Shown: positions 25,539 to 33,415 of the stretch, one piece after another | Numbering within the stretch: position 1 is the first letter of the stretch | Layout of the letters: each line of letters begins with the position of its first letter | NCBI GenBank assembly: GCA_904501705.1 | Contig: CAJGCA010000009.1 | Span: forward strand, 1 to 35,481 | Source of the DNA: Clostridiaceae bacterium | GTDB taxonomy: Bacteria; Bacillota; Clostridia; Oscillospirales; Acutalibacteraceae | Length of the DNA stretch: 35,481 nt | Reading direction: 5' to 3' | The notes under the pieces: generated by a model | Told to the model about the DNA's origin: nothing | Databases searched by the model: none | What the model saw: only the letters and a program-made list of their open reading frames with translations | Position numbers and translations under genes: made by a program

Positions 25539-26738
25539 ATGAAGGTATTAGTCATTAACGCCGGCAGCTCATCGCTGAAATATCAGCTCTTTGAGATGCC
25601 GGAGGGTAGGGTGCTTGCCAAAGGTTTGTGCGAGTGCATCGCCATCGAGGGCGGTTGTATTACCCACAAGCGTCCCGGCAAGGACAATTACAAGGTCGAG
25701 GTTCAACTCGACAATCACGAGACGGCGCTCTCGTGGGTACTTAAGCTGCTGGCGGATTCCGAATACGGCGTTATCGCCGACATCAGTGAGATTGAGGCGG
25801 TTGGTCACCGCATCGCCCACGGCGGTGAGAAGCTCAAGCGGTCCTGCCTCATTGATGATGGGGTCATCAAGTACTTATATTCCATTGTGAAGATCAACCC
25901 TCTGCACGGTCCTCCCGCCATCGCGGGCATGGAGGGCTGCCGCAAGCTGATGAAAGACGTCCCGATGGTCGGCGTGTTCGATACCTCGTTTCACTCGACG
26001 ATGCCGGATCACGCGTACGTGTATCCCATTCCGTACGAGCTGTATGAGCAGAAGAGTATTCGCCGCTATGGCTTCCACGGCACCTCGCACCGCTATGTGG
26101 CCAACCGTGTAGCCGAGCTGATGGGCAAGAAGATTGAGGATCTCAAGATTATCACTTGCCATCTGGGCAACGGCTCCTCCATCACCGCCATAAACGGCGG
26201 TAAGGTGGTCGACACCTCGATGGGGTTCACCCCGCAGGAGGGCATTCTGATGGGCACTCGTTCGGGCACGGTCGACCCCACCATCATCCCGTATCTGGTG
26301 GGTGAGGGGATGACCATCGACGAGGTTGAGAAGATGCTCAATAAGCAGTCTGGCCTGCTCGGTGTCTCGGGCGTGTCCAGCGACTCGCGTGCGGTGTGTG
26401 ACGCGGCGGCGGAGGGTAATCCCCGCGCTCAGCTTGCGCTGCGCATCCAGTATTACGGAATCAAGAAGTACATCGGTGCGTACACCGCCGCGATGAACGG
26501 ACTTGATGCGCTGGTGTTCACCGCCGGCATCGGCGAGAATGACGCGCTCCTACGACAGGAGGTCTGTCGCGATATGGATTATCTCGGCATCGTTCTCGAT
26601 GGGGAGCTTAATCGCACCCTGCCGCGAGGCACAGAGGCGGAGCTGTCCGCGAAGGATGCCAAGGTACGCACTTGGCTCGTTCCCACGGACGAGGAGTTTA
26701 TGATTGCACAGGATACCGCGAAGTTGGCGTCCTTGTAA
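25539..26738 (+). CDS. ackA: Acetate/propionate kinase
   Basis: A 399-residue acetokinase-family enzyme: VINAGSSSLKYQLFEM at the N-terminus, the signature FDTSFHSTMPDHAYVYPIPY and GFHGTSHRYV, then TCHLGNGSSI and FTAGIGEND. It transfers phosphate from acetyl- or propionyl-phosphate to ADP. Its place inside a propanediol operon suggests it works as the propionate kinase (PduW role), giving the pathway's substrate-level ATP. The start is ATG 25539 behind GAGAGGAGGA; upstream in-frame ATGs lie at or before this site. No phosphotransacylase gene is present within the window. No targeting helix is visible, so it is expected in the cytosol. Confidence 0.93.
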   Translation: MKVLVINAGSSSLKYQLFEMPEGRVLAKGLCECIAIEGGCITHKRPGKDNYKVEVQLDNHETALSWVLKLLADSEYGVIADISEIEAVGHRIAHGGEKLKRSCLIDDGVIKYLYSIVKINPLHGPPAIAGMEGCRKLMKDVPMVGVFDTSFHSTMPDHAYVYPIPYELYEQKSIRRYGFHGTSHRYVANRVAELMGKKIEDLKIITCHLGNGSSITAINGGKVVDTSMGFTPQEGILMGTRSGTVDPTIIPYLVGEGMTIDEVEKMLNKQSGLLGVSGVSSDSRAVCDAAAEGNPRAQLALRIQYYGIKKYIGAYTAAMNGLDALVFTAGIGENDALLRQEVCRDMDYLGIVLDGELNRTLPRGTEAELSAKDAKVRTWLVPTDEEFMIAQDTAKLASL

Positions 26739-26777
26739 TATAAATAAAGTCAATATTATAAAAAGGAGATAAATACT

Positions 26778-27593
26778 ATGCAACTGTCCGCTTATGAAAT
26801 TAAAAAGCAGATCTGCGAAGCAGGTCACAAGTTGTACTCCAGAGGTTTTGTTGCCGCGAACGACGGTAACATCTCTGTGAAGGTCAACGACAACGAGTAT
26901 TATTGTACTCCCACGGGTGTGTCCAAGGGCGACCTGACCCCCGATATGATCATCCGCATTGACGGTAAGGGCAACAAGCTCGAGGGAAAACTCAACCCCT
27001 CCTCCGAGATCAAGATGCACCTGCGTGTGTATCAGGAGCGTCCTGATGTGACGGCTGTCGTTCACGCGCATCCGCCTGTTGCGACTGCGTTCACTGTGGC
27101 GGGTATCGAGCTGGATCAGTACATCCTGCCCGAGGCGATTCTGACCATCGGTAATGTGCCCACCTGCGAGTACGGTACGCCCTCCACGATGGAGATTCCG
27201 GATTCTCTGAATCCCTACATCCAGAAGCACGACGCGTTCCTACTTAAGAACCACGGTGCTTTGACCGTCGGTTGCAATCTGCAGAAGGCGCTCTTCACGA
27301 TGGAAGAGGTTGAGTTTAATGCCGTCATCTGCAAGCACGCACGCGAGCTCGGTAAGGTTGAGGAGATCCCTTGCGAGCAGCTTGAGAAACTGATGGAGCT
27401 GCGCAAGAAGATGCAGATCCCCGGCCGTCACCCCGGTTGCAAGAAGTGTAAAAATCTCGGCACCGCCAACTGCCGCTGCAAGCACAACGGTGAGGATCAC
27501 AAGTGCACCTGTGGCAGCCATTCCGCTCCCACGGCGAACTCCGACGTGGTCGCAGAGATCACCAAGCGTGTGCTCGCTGAGCTGAACAAATGA
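26778..27593 (+). CDS. Class II aldolase (fuculose/rhamnulose-1-phosphate type) with encapsulation tail
   Basis: 271 residues: a class II aldolase/adducin domain (1-~210) followed by a cysteine-rich linker and a C-terminal helix. Zinc ligands are H96 and H98 (VVHAHPP) and H159 (KNHGALTVG), with E77 in the SSEIKMH acid position; NDGNISVK forms the phosphate loop. It splits fuculose- or rhamnulose-1-phosphate into DHAP and L-lactaldehyde. The linker has six cysteines (221, 224, 232, 234, 243, 245). The last 16 residues resemble a BMC encapsulation peptide, which would place lactaldehyde production at or in the shell. The sugar specificity (FucA versus RhaD role) is not resolved. ATG behind AAAAGGAGAT. 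Confidence 0.9.
   Translation: MQLSAYEIKKQICEAGHKLYSRGFVAANDGNISVKVNDNEYYCTPTGVSKGDLTPDMIIRIDGKGNKLEGKLNPSSEIKMHLRVYQERPDVTAVVHAHPPVATAFTVAGIELDQYILPEAILTIGNVPTCEYGTPSTMEIPDSLNPYIQKHDAFLLKNHGALTVGCNLQKALFTMEEVEFNAVICKHARELGKVEEIPCEQLEKLMELRKKMQIPGRHPGCKKCKNLGTANCRCKHNGEDHKCTCGSHSAPTANSDVVAEITKRVLAELNK
27543..27590 (+). other. Predicted C-terminal encapsulation peptide of the aldolase
   Basis: Codons for residues 256-271, DVVAEITKRVLAELNK, preceded by a short Ser/Thr/Pro/Asn linker. The I/V/L spacing gives an amphipathic helix of the type that directs enzymes to microcompartment shells. Confidence 0.7.
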
Positions 27594-27627
27594 TTAAATT
27601 TATCAATATAAAGGAGGAAAGCTGTCC

Positions 27628-30156
27628 ATGAGTTATACGATCTATAACGCTGAAAAGACAGCGCGTATCGGTCGACTCATCGACCACCTGTTCGCCAATC
27701 CTCCGCAGATCGAGGCTGACCGAGGGGTACTGATTACAGAATCTTATCGGTTGACCGAGGGTGAGCCGATCGTGGCTCGTCGATCCAAAGCGTTCTATCA
27801 TATACTGGATAATATCCCGATCACCATTCGCCCCGATGAGCTGATCGTCGGTAGTAGCTCGGTTGCTCCTCGCGGGGCGCAGGTGTTCCCGGAGTATTCC
27901 TTTGAGTGGATGGAGGCTGAGCTGGATACCGTTTCCACTCGCTCGGCTGACCCGTTCCAGATCAGTGAGGAGACCAAGGCGCGTCTACGCGAGGCCTACC
28001 GCTACTGGAAGGGGAGGACCACCAGCGAACTGGCGACCAGCTATATGGCTCCTGAGGCCATCTGTGCGATTCGTCACAACATCTTCACCGTCGGTAACTA
28101 CTACTACAACGGCGTAGGTCACGTTAGCGTGCAGTACGACAAGGTGTTGAAAATCGGCTATCGCGGCATTCGTCGTGAGGCGGAGGAAGCGCTCGCCAAG
28201 CTGAGCATCAGCGACAGCGATTATGCCAAACGGCATCACTTCCTTGAGGCGGTTATCCGTTCCTGCGATGCGGCGATTCTGTATGCTCGTCGCTATGCGA
28301 ATCTGGCTGCCGAGCAGGCGGCTAACTGTAACGACGACAAGCGCCGTCGCGAGCTTGAGCAGATTGCGGAGAACTGCCGCCGTGTACCTGAGAACGGTGC
28401 TGAGAACTTCTGGGAGGCCTGCCAGTCCTTCTGGTTTGTCCAGATGTTGTTGCAGGTGGAGTCCAGCGGTCACTCAGTTTCTCCGGGTCGTTTTGACCAG
28501 TATATGTATCCTTATTACAAGAAGGACATGGACACCGGCCGAATCACACCCGAGTTTGCTCAGGAGTTGATCGACTGCGTTTGGGTCAAGCTTAATGATC
28601 TGTGTAAAGTGCGTGATGCCGCTTCGGCGGAGGGGTTTGCGGGTTACAGTATGTTCCAGAACCTCATCGTCGGCGGTCAGGACAAGCACGGTAAGGACGC
28701 CACCAACGACTTGTCTTTTATGTGCCTACAAGCGTCGATGCACGTGATGCTTCCCGGCCCGTCTTTGTCTGTGCGTCTTTGGAACGGTACACCGCACGAT
28801 CTGCGTATCAAGGCAGCGGAGCTTACCAGAACGGGTATCGGCTTGCCCGCCTATTACAACGATGAAGTCATCATCCCTGCGCTCATCAGCCGCGGTCTCA
28901 CCACCGAAGATGCTCGCAACTACTGCATCATCGGCTGCGTGGAGCCGCAATGCCCCGGCAAGACCGAGGGCTGGCACGATGCGGCATTCTTTAATATGTG
29001 CCGCGTGGTCGAGCTGGTGTTCCACAATGGTATGGACGACGGCGAGATGGTGGGTATTCCCACCGGCGACGTCACGCAGATGACCACCTTCGAGGAGTTC
29101 TTCGAGGCCTATAAGAAGCAGACGGAATACCTCGTCAGTCTGATGGTTAATGCGGACAACGCGATCGACGTTGCGCATGCGGAGCGTTGCCCCTTGCCGT
29201 TCCAGTCCTCGATGTTGGATGATTGTATTGGTCGCGGCCTGCCCGCACAGAGCGGCGGTGCGGTGTACAACTTCACCGGTCCGCAGGGCTTCGGAGTTGC
29301 CAATATGGCGGACGCCTTCTATGCGATCAAGGGATTAGTGTTCGAGCAGCACAAGTTCTCAATGGCAGAGCTTAAGGCGGCGCTGGATCACAATTTTGGC
29401 TACGGCACGGTTGATCCTGCGGACGTAGAGAAGGTCACCGCCGAGATCGTCAAGGGCCTCGTTGACGGCGGTCAGCAGGTGGATGCCGCTACCGTCGCTC
29501 AGATCGCCAAGATTGTCAGCGAAAACACGCTGAACGCGGCTGACCGTGAGCGCTATCGTGCGATCAAGCAGATGATCGACGAGATGCCGAAGTTCGGAAA
29601 CGACATCCCCGAGGTGGACGAGTTTGCTCGTCGCGCTGCCGGTTGCTACTCTTACGCTGTTGAGAAGTATGATAATCCGCGTGGCGGCACCTATCAGGCA
29701 GGTCTGTATCCCGTGTCGGCGAATGTGCCGCTTGGCGCGCAAACCGGAGCCACCCCCGATGGTCGACTGGCTTACGAGCCGGTTGCTGACGGCGTATCTC
29801 CTTCGGCGGGCAAGGATGCGAACGGCCCGACTGCGGCGGCGACCTCGGTTTCCCGTCTGGATCACTTCAATGCTTCCAATGGTACTTTGTATAATATGAA
29901 GTTTCATCCCTCGGCATTGGCGGGTCGCGCGGGTCTCGAGAATTTTGCGTCGCTCATTCATACCTTCTTTGATAAGAAGGGCTCGCACGTGCAGTTTAAC
30001 GTCGTCAGCCGTGAAACGCTGCTGGACGCACAAGCACACCCCGAGCAGTACAAGTCGCTGGTCGTGCGTGTGGCGGGCTACAGCGCGCTGTTCACCACGC
30101 TTTCCCGCTCCTTGCAGGATGACATCATCCGCCGCACCGAGCAGGCGGGCTTCTGA
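27628..30156 (+). CDS. Glycyl radical 1,2-propanediol dehydratase (B12-independent)
   Basis: An 842-residue glycyl radical enzyme. The thiyl cysteine is C437 and the general-base glutamate E439 in IIGCVEPQ, the motif of glycerol/propanediol dehydratases (choline lyases and pyruvate formate-lyases differ). Counterparts of the diol-binding residues of Clostridium butyricum glycerol dehydratase are H165, S283 and D451. The radical glycine is G817 in RVAGYSALF. It dehydrates (S)-1,2-propanediol to propionaldehyde. An extra segment (about 592-637) between FGYGT and the ERYRAI block holds two amphipathic helices and looks like an internal encapsulation element. The neighbouring genes support propanediol over glycerol. 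ATG behind AAGGAGGAAAG. The activase follows directly. Confidence 0.93.
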   Translation: MSYTIYNAEKTARIGRLIDHLFANPPQIEADRGVLITESYRLTEGEPIVARRSKAFYHILDNIPITIRPDELIVGSSSVAPRGAQVFPEYSFEWMEAELDTVSTRSADPFQISEETKARLREAYRYWKGRTTSELATSYMAPEAICAIRHNIFTVGNYYYNGVGHVSVQYDKVLKIGYRGIRREAEEALAKLSISDSDYAKRHHFLEAVIRSCDAAILYARRYANLAAEQAANCNDDKRRRELEQIAENCRRVPENGAENFWEACQSFWFVQMLLQVESSGHSVSPGRFDQYMYPYYKKDMDTGRITPEFAQELIDCVWVKLNDLCKVRDAASAEGFAGYSMFQNLIVGGQDKHGKDATNDLSFMCLQASMHVMLPGPSLSVRLWNGTPHDLRIKAAELTRTGIGLPAYYNDEVIIPALISRGLTTEDARNYCIIGCVEPQCPGKTEGWHDAAFFNMCRVVELVFHNGMDDGEMVGIPTGDVTQMTTFEEFFEAYKKQTEYLVSLMVNADNAIDVAHAERCPLPFQSSMLDDCIGRGLPAQSGGAVYNFTGPQGFGVANMADAFYAIKGLVFEQHKFSMAELKAALDHNFGYGTVDPADVEKVTAEIVKGLVDGGQQVDAATVAQIAKIVSENTLNAADRERYRAIKQMIDEMPKFGNDIPEVDEFARRAAGCYSYAVEKYDNPRGGTYQAGLYPVSANVPLGAQTGATPDGRLAYEPVADGVSPSAGKDANGPTAAATSVSRLDHFNASNGTLYNMKFHPSALAGRAGLENFASLIHTFFDKKGSHVQFNVVSRETLLDAQAHPEQYKSLVVRVAGYSALFTTLSRSLQDDIIRRTEQAGF
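29401..29538 (+). other. Internal insertion in the dehydratase, candidate encapsulation element
   Basis: Codons for about residues 592-637. Two helices are predicted by pattern: DPADVEKVTAEIVKGLVDGG and DAATVAQIAKIVSENTL, both resembling the terminal targeting helices of the two dehydrogenases and the aldolase. Glycerol dehydratases without a microcompartment run straight through this point. Confidence 0.6.
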
Positions 30157-30171
30157 TCGGCGGTGGCTACA

Positions 30172-30966
30172 ATGGAACAAGATATACGTAACGTGCGCGG
30201 ACGCATCGCCGATATTCAGCGATTTTCCCTCCACGACGGTCCGGGCATCCGCACCATCGTCTTTCTTAAGGGCTGCCGTTTCCGTTGCCGCTGGTGCTGC
30301 AATCCCGAAATGCAGAGCTACGATATCCAGACAATGATGATGAACGGTGTGCCGAAGACCGTCGGCCGTGACGTGACGGTGGGGGAGGTCATTCGCGAGG
30401 TCGTGAAGGATCGCGACTTCTTCTGGCGCTCCGGCGGCGGACTGACGCTGTCGGGTGGCGAGTGTCTCAGCCAGCCCGAGTTCGCGATCGCCTTACTCAA
30501 GGCGGCGAAGGACGAGGGACTGAACACCGCGATTGAATCGACCGCGTTTGCGTCCTACGACGATGTCATCGGGAAGGTGCTGCCGAATTTGGACACCTAC
30601 TTGATGGACATCAAGCATATGGATCGGGCAAAGCACGAGGCCTACATCGGCCACCCGAACGACCTTGTGCTGAAGAATGCGAAGAAAATCGCCGTCAATG
30701 CAAAGCGGCTGATCATTCGTGTCCCTACCGTTCCGGGCTTTAACGATACGCCCGAGGAGATCGGTGCGATTGCCCGATTCGCGGCTTCCTTGCCGAACGT
30801 CGAGGAGCTGCACCTGTTGCCGTATCATCGCCTCGGTCAGGATAAATACACCTGGCTCGGGCGGGAATACACGCTGCCCGACATTCTGCCGCCGACAGAC
30901 GAGCATATGAAGATGCTCCTTCGGGTAGCTGAACAGTGCGGTCTGCGTTGCCAGATCGGCGGTTAA
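30172..30966 (+). CDS. Glycyl radical enzyme activating protein (radical SAM)
   Basis: 264 residues. The 4Fe-4S radical SAM motif is CRFRCRWC (CxxxCxxC) after FSLHDGPGIRTIVFLKG, the fingerprint of glycyl-radical activases. GGLTLSGGE follows after only about 50 residues containing no cysteine cluster, so the auxiliary ferredoxin-like domain with two extra 4Fe-4S clusters, present in many activases, is absent. It abstracts hydrogen from the dehydratase glycine (G817) using S-adenosylmethionine. ATG 30172 is chosen over GTG 30163. It lies 15 bases after the dehydratase stop with a weak ribosome binding site, consistent with lower production by translational coupling. Confidence 0.92.
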   Translation: MEQDIRNVRGRIADIQRFSLHDGPGIRTIVFLKGCRFRCRWCCNPEMQSYDIQTMMMNGVPKTVGRDVTVGEVIREVVKDRDFFWRSGGGLTLSGGECLSQPEFAIALLKAAKDEGLNTAIESTAFASYDDVIGKVLPNLDTYLMDIKHMDRAKHEAYIGHPNDLVLKNAKKIAVNAKRLIIRVPTVPGFNDTPEEIGAIARFAASLPNVEELHLLPYHRLGQDKYTWLGREYTLPDILPPTDEHMKMLLRVAEQCGLRCQIGG

Positions 30967-30984
30967 AGAAATCATATTGAGGAG

Positions 30985-31935
30985 TTGGCTGTTACGAAGC
31001 TGTACACCAAGGCCGGCGATGCCGGTCACGCCAGCACCTTGACAAGACAACACATCCCGAAGAACAGCCCGATTTTCGATGTGCTCGGCACGCTCGATGA
31101 GCTGGGCGCTCAGCTTGGCGTTGCCAAGCGGCACGCGGCGAATATCGCGCCGATTCTCGAACAGCTGCAGAAGGATGTCATTGCGGTATCCGCGGAGCTG
31201 GCGGGCGGTAAGCGCTTTGTTGACCGCGATAAGGTAGAGCAGATGGAACGCGCGATCGACGCGATCTTCGAGAACATGGACGACAAGATCGGCTTCGTTC
31301 TTGCGGGTAACTCGGTCGGCGGCGCGGCGTTGGACGTCGCGCGTACCGTCGCTCGACGGGCGGAACGGTGCGCGGTGTCAGCGTCCCGAACGGGGGGCTT
31401 CACCCGCGAGATGTTTGCGTGGCTTAACCGCCTCTCGGATCTGCTGTATGCCTTGGCTCGCTTGTGTGACCGCAGCGCTCCCACGAAAACGGCGACACCT
31501 GCCGTGACGGCCGCTGTGGCGGTTGAGGGCTTCTGCGATAAGGCGCTCGCCCTCTGCCAAGCGGTGAGAGCCTATGCGGCACAGCAGGGCGTGAAGGTCG
31601 TTACGGCCGTGTGCGACGCCGGGGGCAACCCTGTTGCGATGCTGCGGGCGGACGATGCCTTTATCGCCAGCGTGGATATCGCGATGAACAAGGCGTTCAC
31701 CTCAGTGTCACTCAAAATGTCTACCGATGAACTGAGTTATCTCGCTCAGCCGGGCGGCTCACTCTACGGGATCCAGTTTACCAATAACAATCGCATCGTG
31801 ATCTTCGGAGGCGGCGTGCCGCTGACGGCAGACGATGTGATCGTCGGCGGGTTCGGTGTCAGCGGCGGTACCGCCGAACAGGACACCGCCCTCGGCGAAT
31901 ATGCAAAAGAATTTTTCGAAAAGGAGTTGATATAA
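30985..31935 (+). CDS. PduO-like protein: cob(I)alamin adenosyltransferase-type domain fused to GlcG/HbpS-type domain
   Basis: 316 residues in two domains. Residues 1-165 follow the PduO-type ATP:cob(I)alamin adenosyltransferase: LYTKAGDAG at the ATP loop, GTLDELGAQLGVA, VARTVARRAER (118-128) and WLNRLSDLLYALAR. The ATP loop is altered (family TKTGDxGxT) and the PGG-S turn is LAGNS. Residues ~178-316 form a GlcG/HbpS domain, known in relatives to bind haem or small ligands. The start is weak: the only canonical codon, TTG 30985, touches the AGGAG site with no spacer. It sits in an operon whose dehydratase needs no B12, so its role is an open question. The stop abuts the ribosome binding site of the next gene. 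Confidence 0.85.
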   Translation: MAVTKLYTKAGDAGHASTLTRQHIPKNSPIFDVLGTLDELGAQLGVAKRHAANIAPILEQLQKDVIAVSAELAGGKRFVDRDKVEQMERAIDAIFENMDDKIGFVLAGNSVGGAALDVARTVARRAERCAVSASRTGGFTREMFAWLNRLSDLLYALARLCDRSAPTKTATPAVTAAVAVEGFCDKALALCQAVRAYAAQQGVKVVTAVCDAGGNPVAMLRADDAFIASVDIAMNKAFTSVSLKMSTDELSYLAQPGGSLYGIQFTNNNRIVIFGGGVPLTADDVIVGGFGVSGGTAEQDTALGEYAKEFFEKELI

Positions 31936-33402
31936 ATGGCGATTGAAATCAGCGAAGCCCAGATCAGTCAGATTGTGGAAAACGTACTGCGCACGATGCC
32001 CGGCGCTAAGGTCGCGGCACCTGCCGAGGCGAAAGCCGAGTGGGACAGCACTCAGTACCGCGGTCGCACGCTGACCGGTATCTTCACGGATATGAACACC
32101 GCGATTGCCGCCACCCAGGAAGGGTATAAGGCGCTGCGTGCCATGACCGTCGAACAGCGTGAGAAGATCATCACAGAGATTCGTCGGCTCACCCGTGAGG
32201 AAGCGCACATTATGGCGCAGATCGGTGTAGCAGAGACGGGTATGGGGCGCGTTGACCACAAGACGGCGAAGCACCTGCTGGTGGCAAACAAGACCCCCGG
32301 CACCGAGGATATTCAGCCGACCGCCCGCACGGGCGACAGCGGTCTAACGCTCATCGAGATGGCGCCGTTCGGTCTGGTCGGCAGCATCACGCCGAGCACC
32401 AACCCGAGTGAAACGGTCATCTGCAATAGCATCGGTATGATCGCCGCAGGCAACGGTGTGGTGTTTAATCCCCACCCGAACGCTATTGCTACCTCAAACT
32501 ACGCGGTCGACCTCGTTAACCGCGCATCGAAAGCGGCAGGCGGCCCCGAGGTGCTCGTCTGCTCGATGGCGAAGCCTACGCTGGAGAGCGCCTCGGTGAT
32601 GCAGTCGCATCCGCTCATTAAGCTGCTCGTCTGCACCGGTGGTCCCGGGGTCGTACGTGCGGTGCTCTCCTCGGGTAAGAAGGCGATCGGCGCCGGTGCG
32701 GGCAACCCGCCCGTCATCGTCGACGACACCGCCGACATCCCGAAGGCAGCGAAGGACATTATCGATGGCTGTACTTTTGATAACAATCTGCCCTGTATCG
32801 CTGAGAAGGAGGTCTTCGCTTTCGCGAACATCACGGACGACCTCATCCACTATATGCGGCAGAACGGCGCGTATCTGCTCAGTCGTGAGCAAACCGCGGC
32901 GCTCGAGAAGATTGTCCTCGTCGATCAGACGGGTAAGGACGGCAAGACCCGCAAGGTCATCAACCGTAAGTGCGTCGGTCGAGACGCCGCGGTGCTGATG
33001 GATAAGATCGGCGTCAAGGTCGACAGCAGCGTTCGCTGCCTGATTTGCGAGACCGATTTTAACCACCTCTTTGTGCAGGAGGAGCTGATGATGCCGATCC
33101 TGCCGATCGTGCGTGTGCGTGACATCGACGAGGCGATCGACCTCGCGGTGAAGGCCGAACACGGCAACCGCCACACCGCTCATATGCATTCCAAGAACGT
33201 GGATCACCTGACCCGCTTCGCGCGCGCCGTGGAGACCACGATCTTCGTGAAGAACGCCCCGTCCTATGCCGGCATCGGCTTTGGCGGCGAGGGACATACC
33301 ACCTTTACAATCGCCGGTCCGACCGGCGAGGGTATCACCTCGGCACGTAGCTTCACCAGACAGCGTCGCTGTGTGATGGCAGATAGTTTCCATATCATTT
33401 AA
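31936..33402 (+). CDS. pduP: CoA-acylating propionaldehyde dehydrogenase (PduP/EutE family)
   Basis: 488 residues. It converts propionaldehyde, NAD+ and CoA to propionyl-CoA. The N-terminal helix (3-21) is an encapsulation peptide, joined by an Ala/Pro/Lys linker to the aldehyde dehydrogenase core. The catalytic cysteine is C287 in FDNNLPCIAEKE; cofactor blocks are GSITPSTNPSETV and CTGGPGVVRA. The C-terminal part is typical of EutE/PduP (SYAGIGFGGEGHTTFTIAGPTGEGITSARSFTRQRRC). ATG 31936 follows AAGGAG, starting directly after the previous stop. NADH made here would be re-oxidised by the adjacent alcohol dehydrogenase. Confidence 0.95.
   Translation: MAIEISEAQISQIVENVLRTMPGAKVAAPAEAKAEWDSTQYRGRTLTGIFTDMNTAIAATQEGYKALRAMTVEQREKIITEIRRLTREEAHIMAQIGVAETGMGRVDHKTAKHLLVANKTPGTEDIQPTARTGDSGLTLIEMAPFGLVGSITPSTNPSETVICNSIGMIAAGNGVVFNPHPNAIATSNYAVDLVNRASKAAGGPEVLVCSMAKPTLESASVMQSHPLIKLLVCTGGPGVVRAVLSSGKKAIGAGAGNPPVIVDDTADIPKAAKDIIDGCTFDNNLPCIAEKEVFAFANITDDLIHYMRQNGAYLLSREQTAALEKIVLVDQTGKDGKTRKVINRKCVGRDAAVLMDKIGVKVDSSVRCLICETDFNHLFVQEELMMPILPIVRVRDIDEAIDLAVKAEHGNRHTAHMHSKNVDHLTRFARAVETTIFVKNAPSYAGIGFGGEGHTTFTIAGPTGEGITSARSFTRQRRCVMADSFHII
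31942..31998 (+). other. Predicted N-terminal encapsulation peptide of the aldehyde dehydrogenase
   Basis: Codons for residues 3-21, IEISEAQISQIVENVLRTM. The spacing of I/V/L with charged residues on the other face matches N-terminal targeting helices of PduP-type enzymes, followed by a flexible linker. Confidence 0.8.
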
Positions 33403-33415
33403 GGAGGTAGAGAAC

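Noticed and set aside
27628..30156. Reading the glycyl radical enzyme as choline trimethylamine-lyase or pyruvate formate-lyase
   Set aside because: The active-site block is GCVEPQ with dehydratase diol-binding residues, and the neighbours are aldolase and 6-deoxy-sugar kinase genes.
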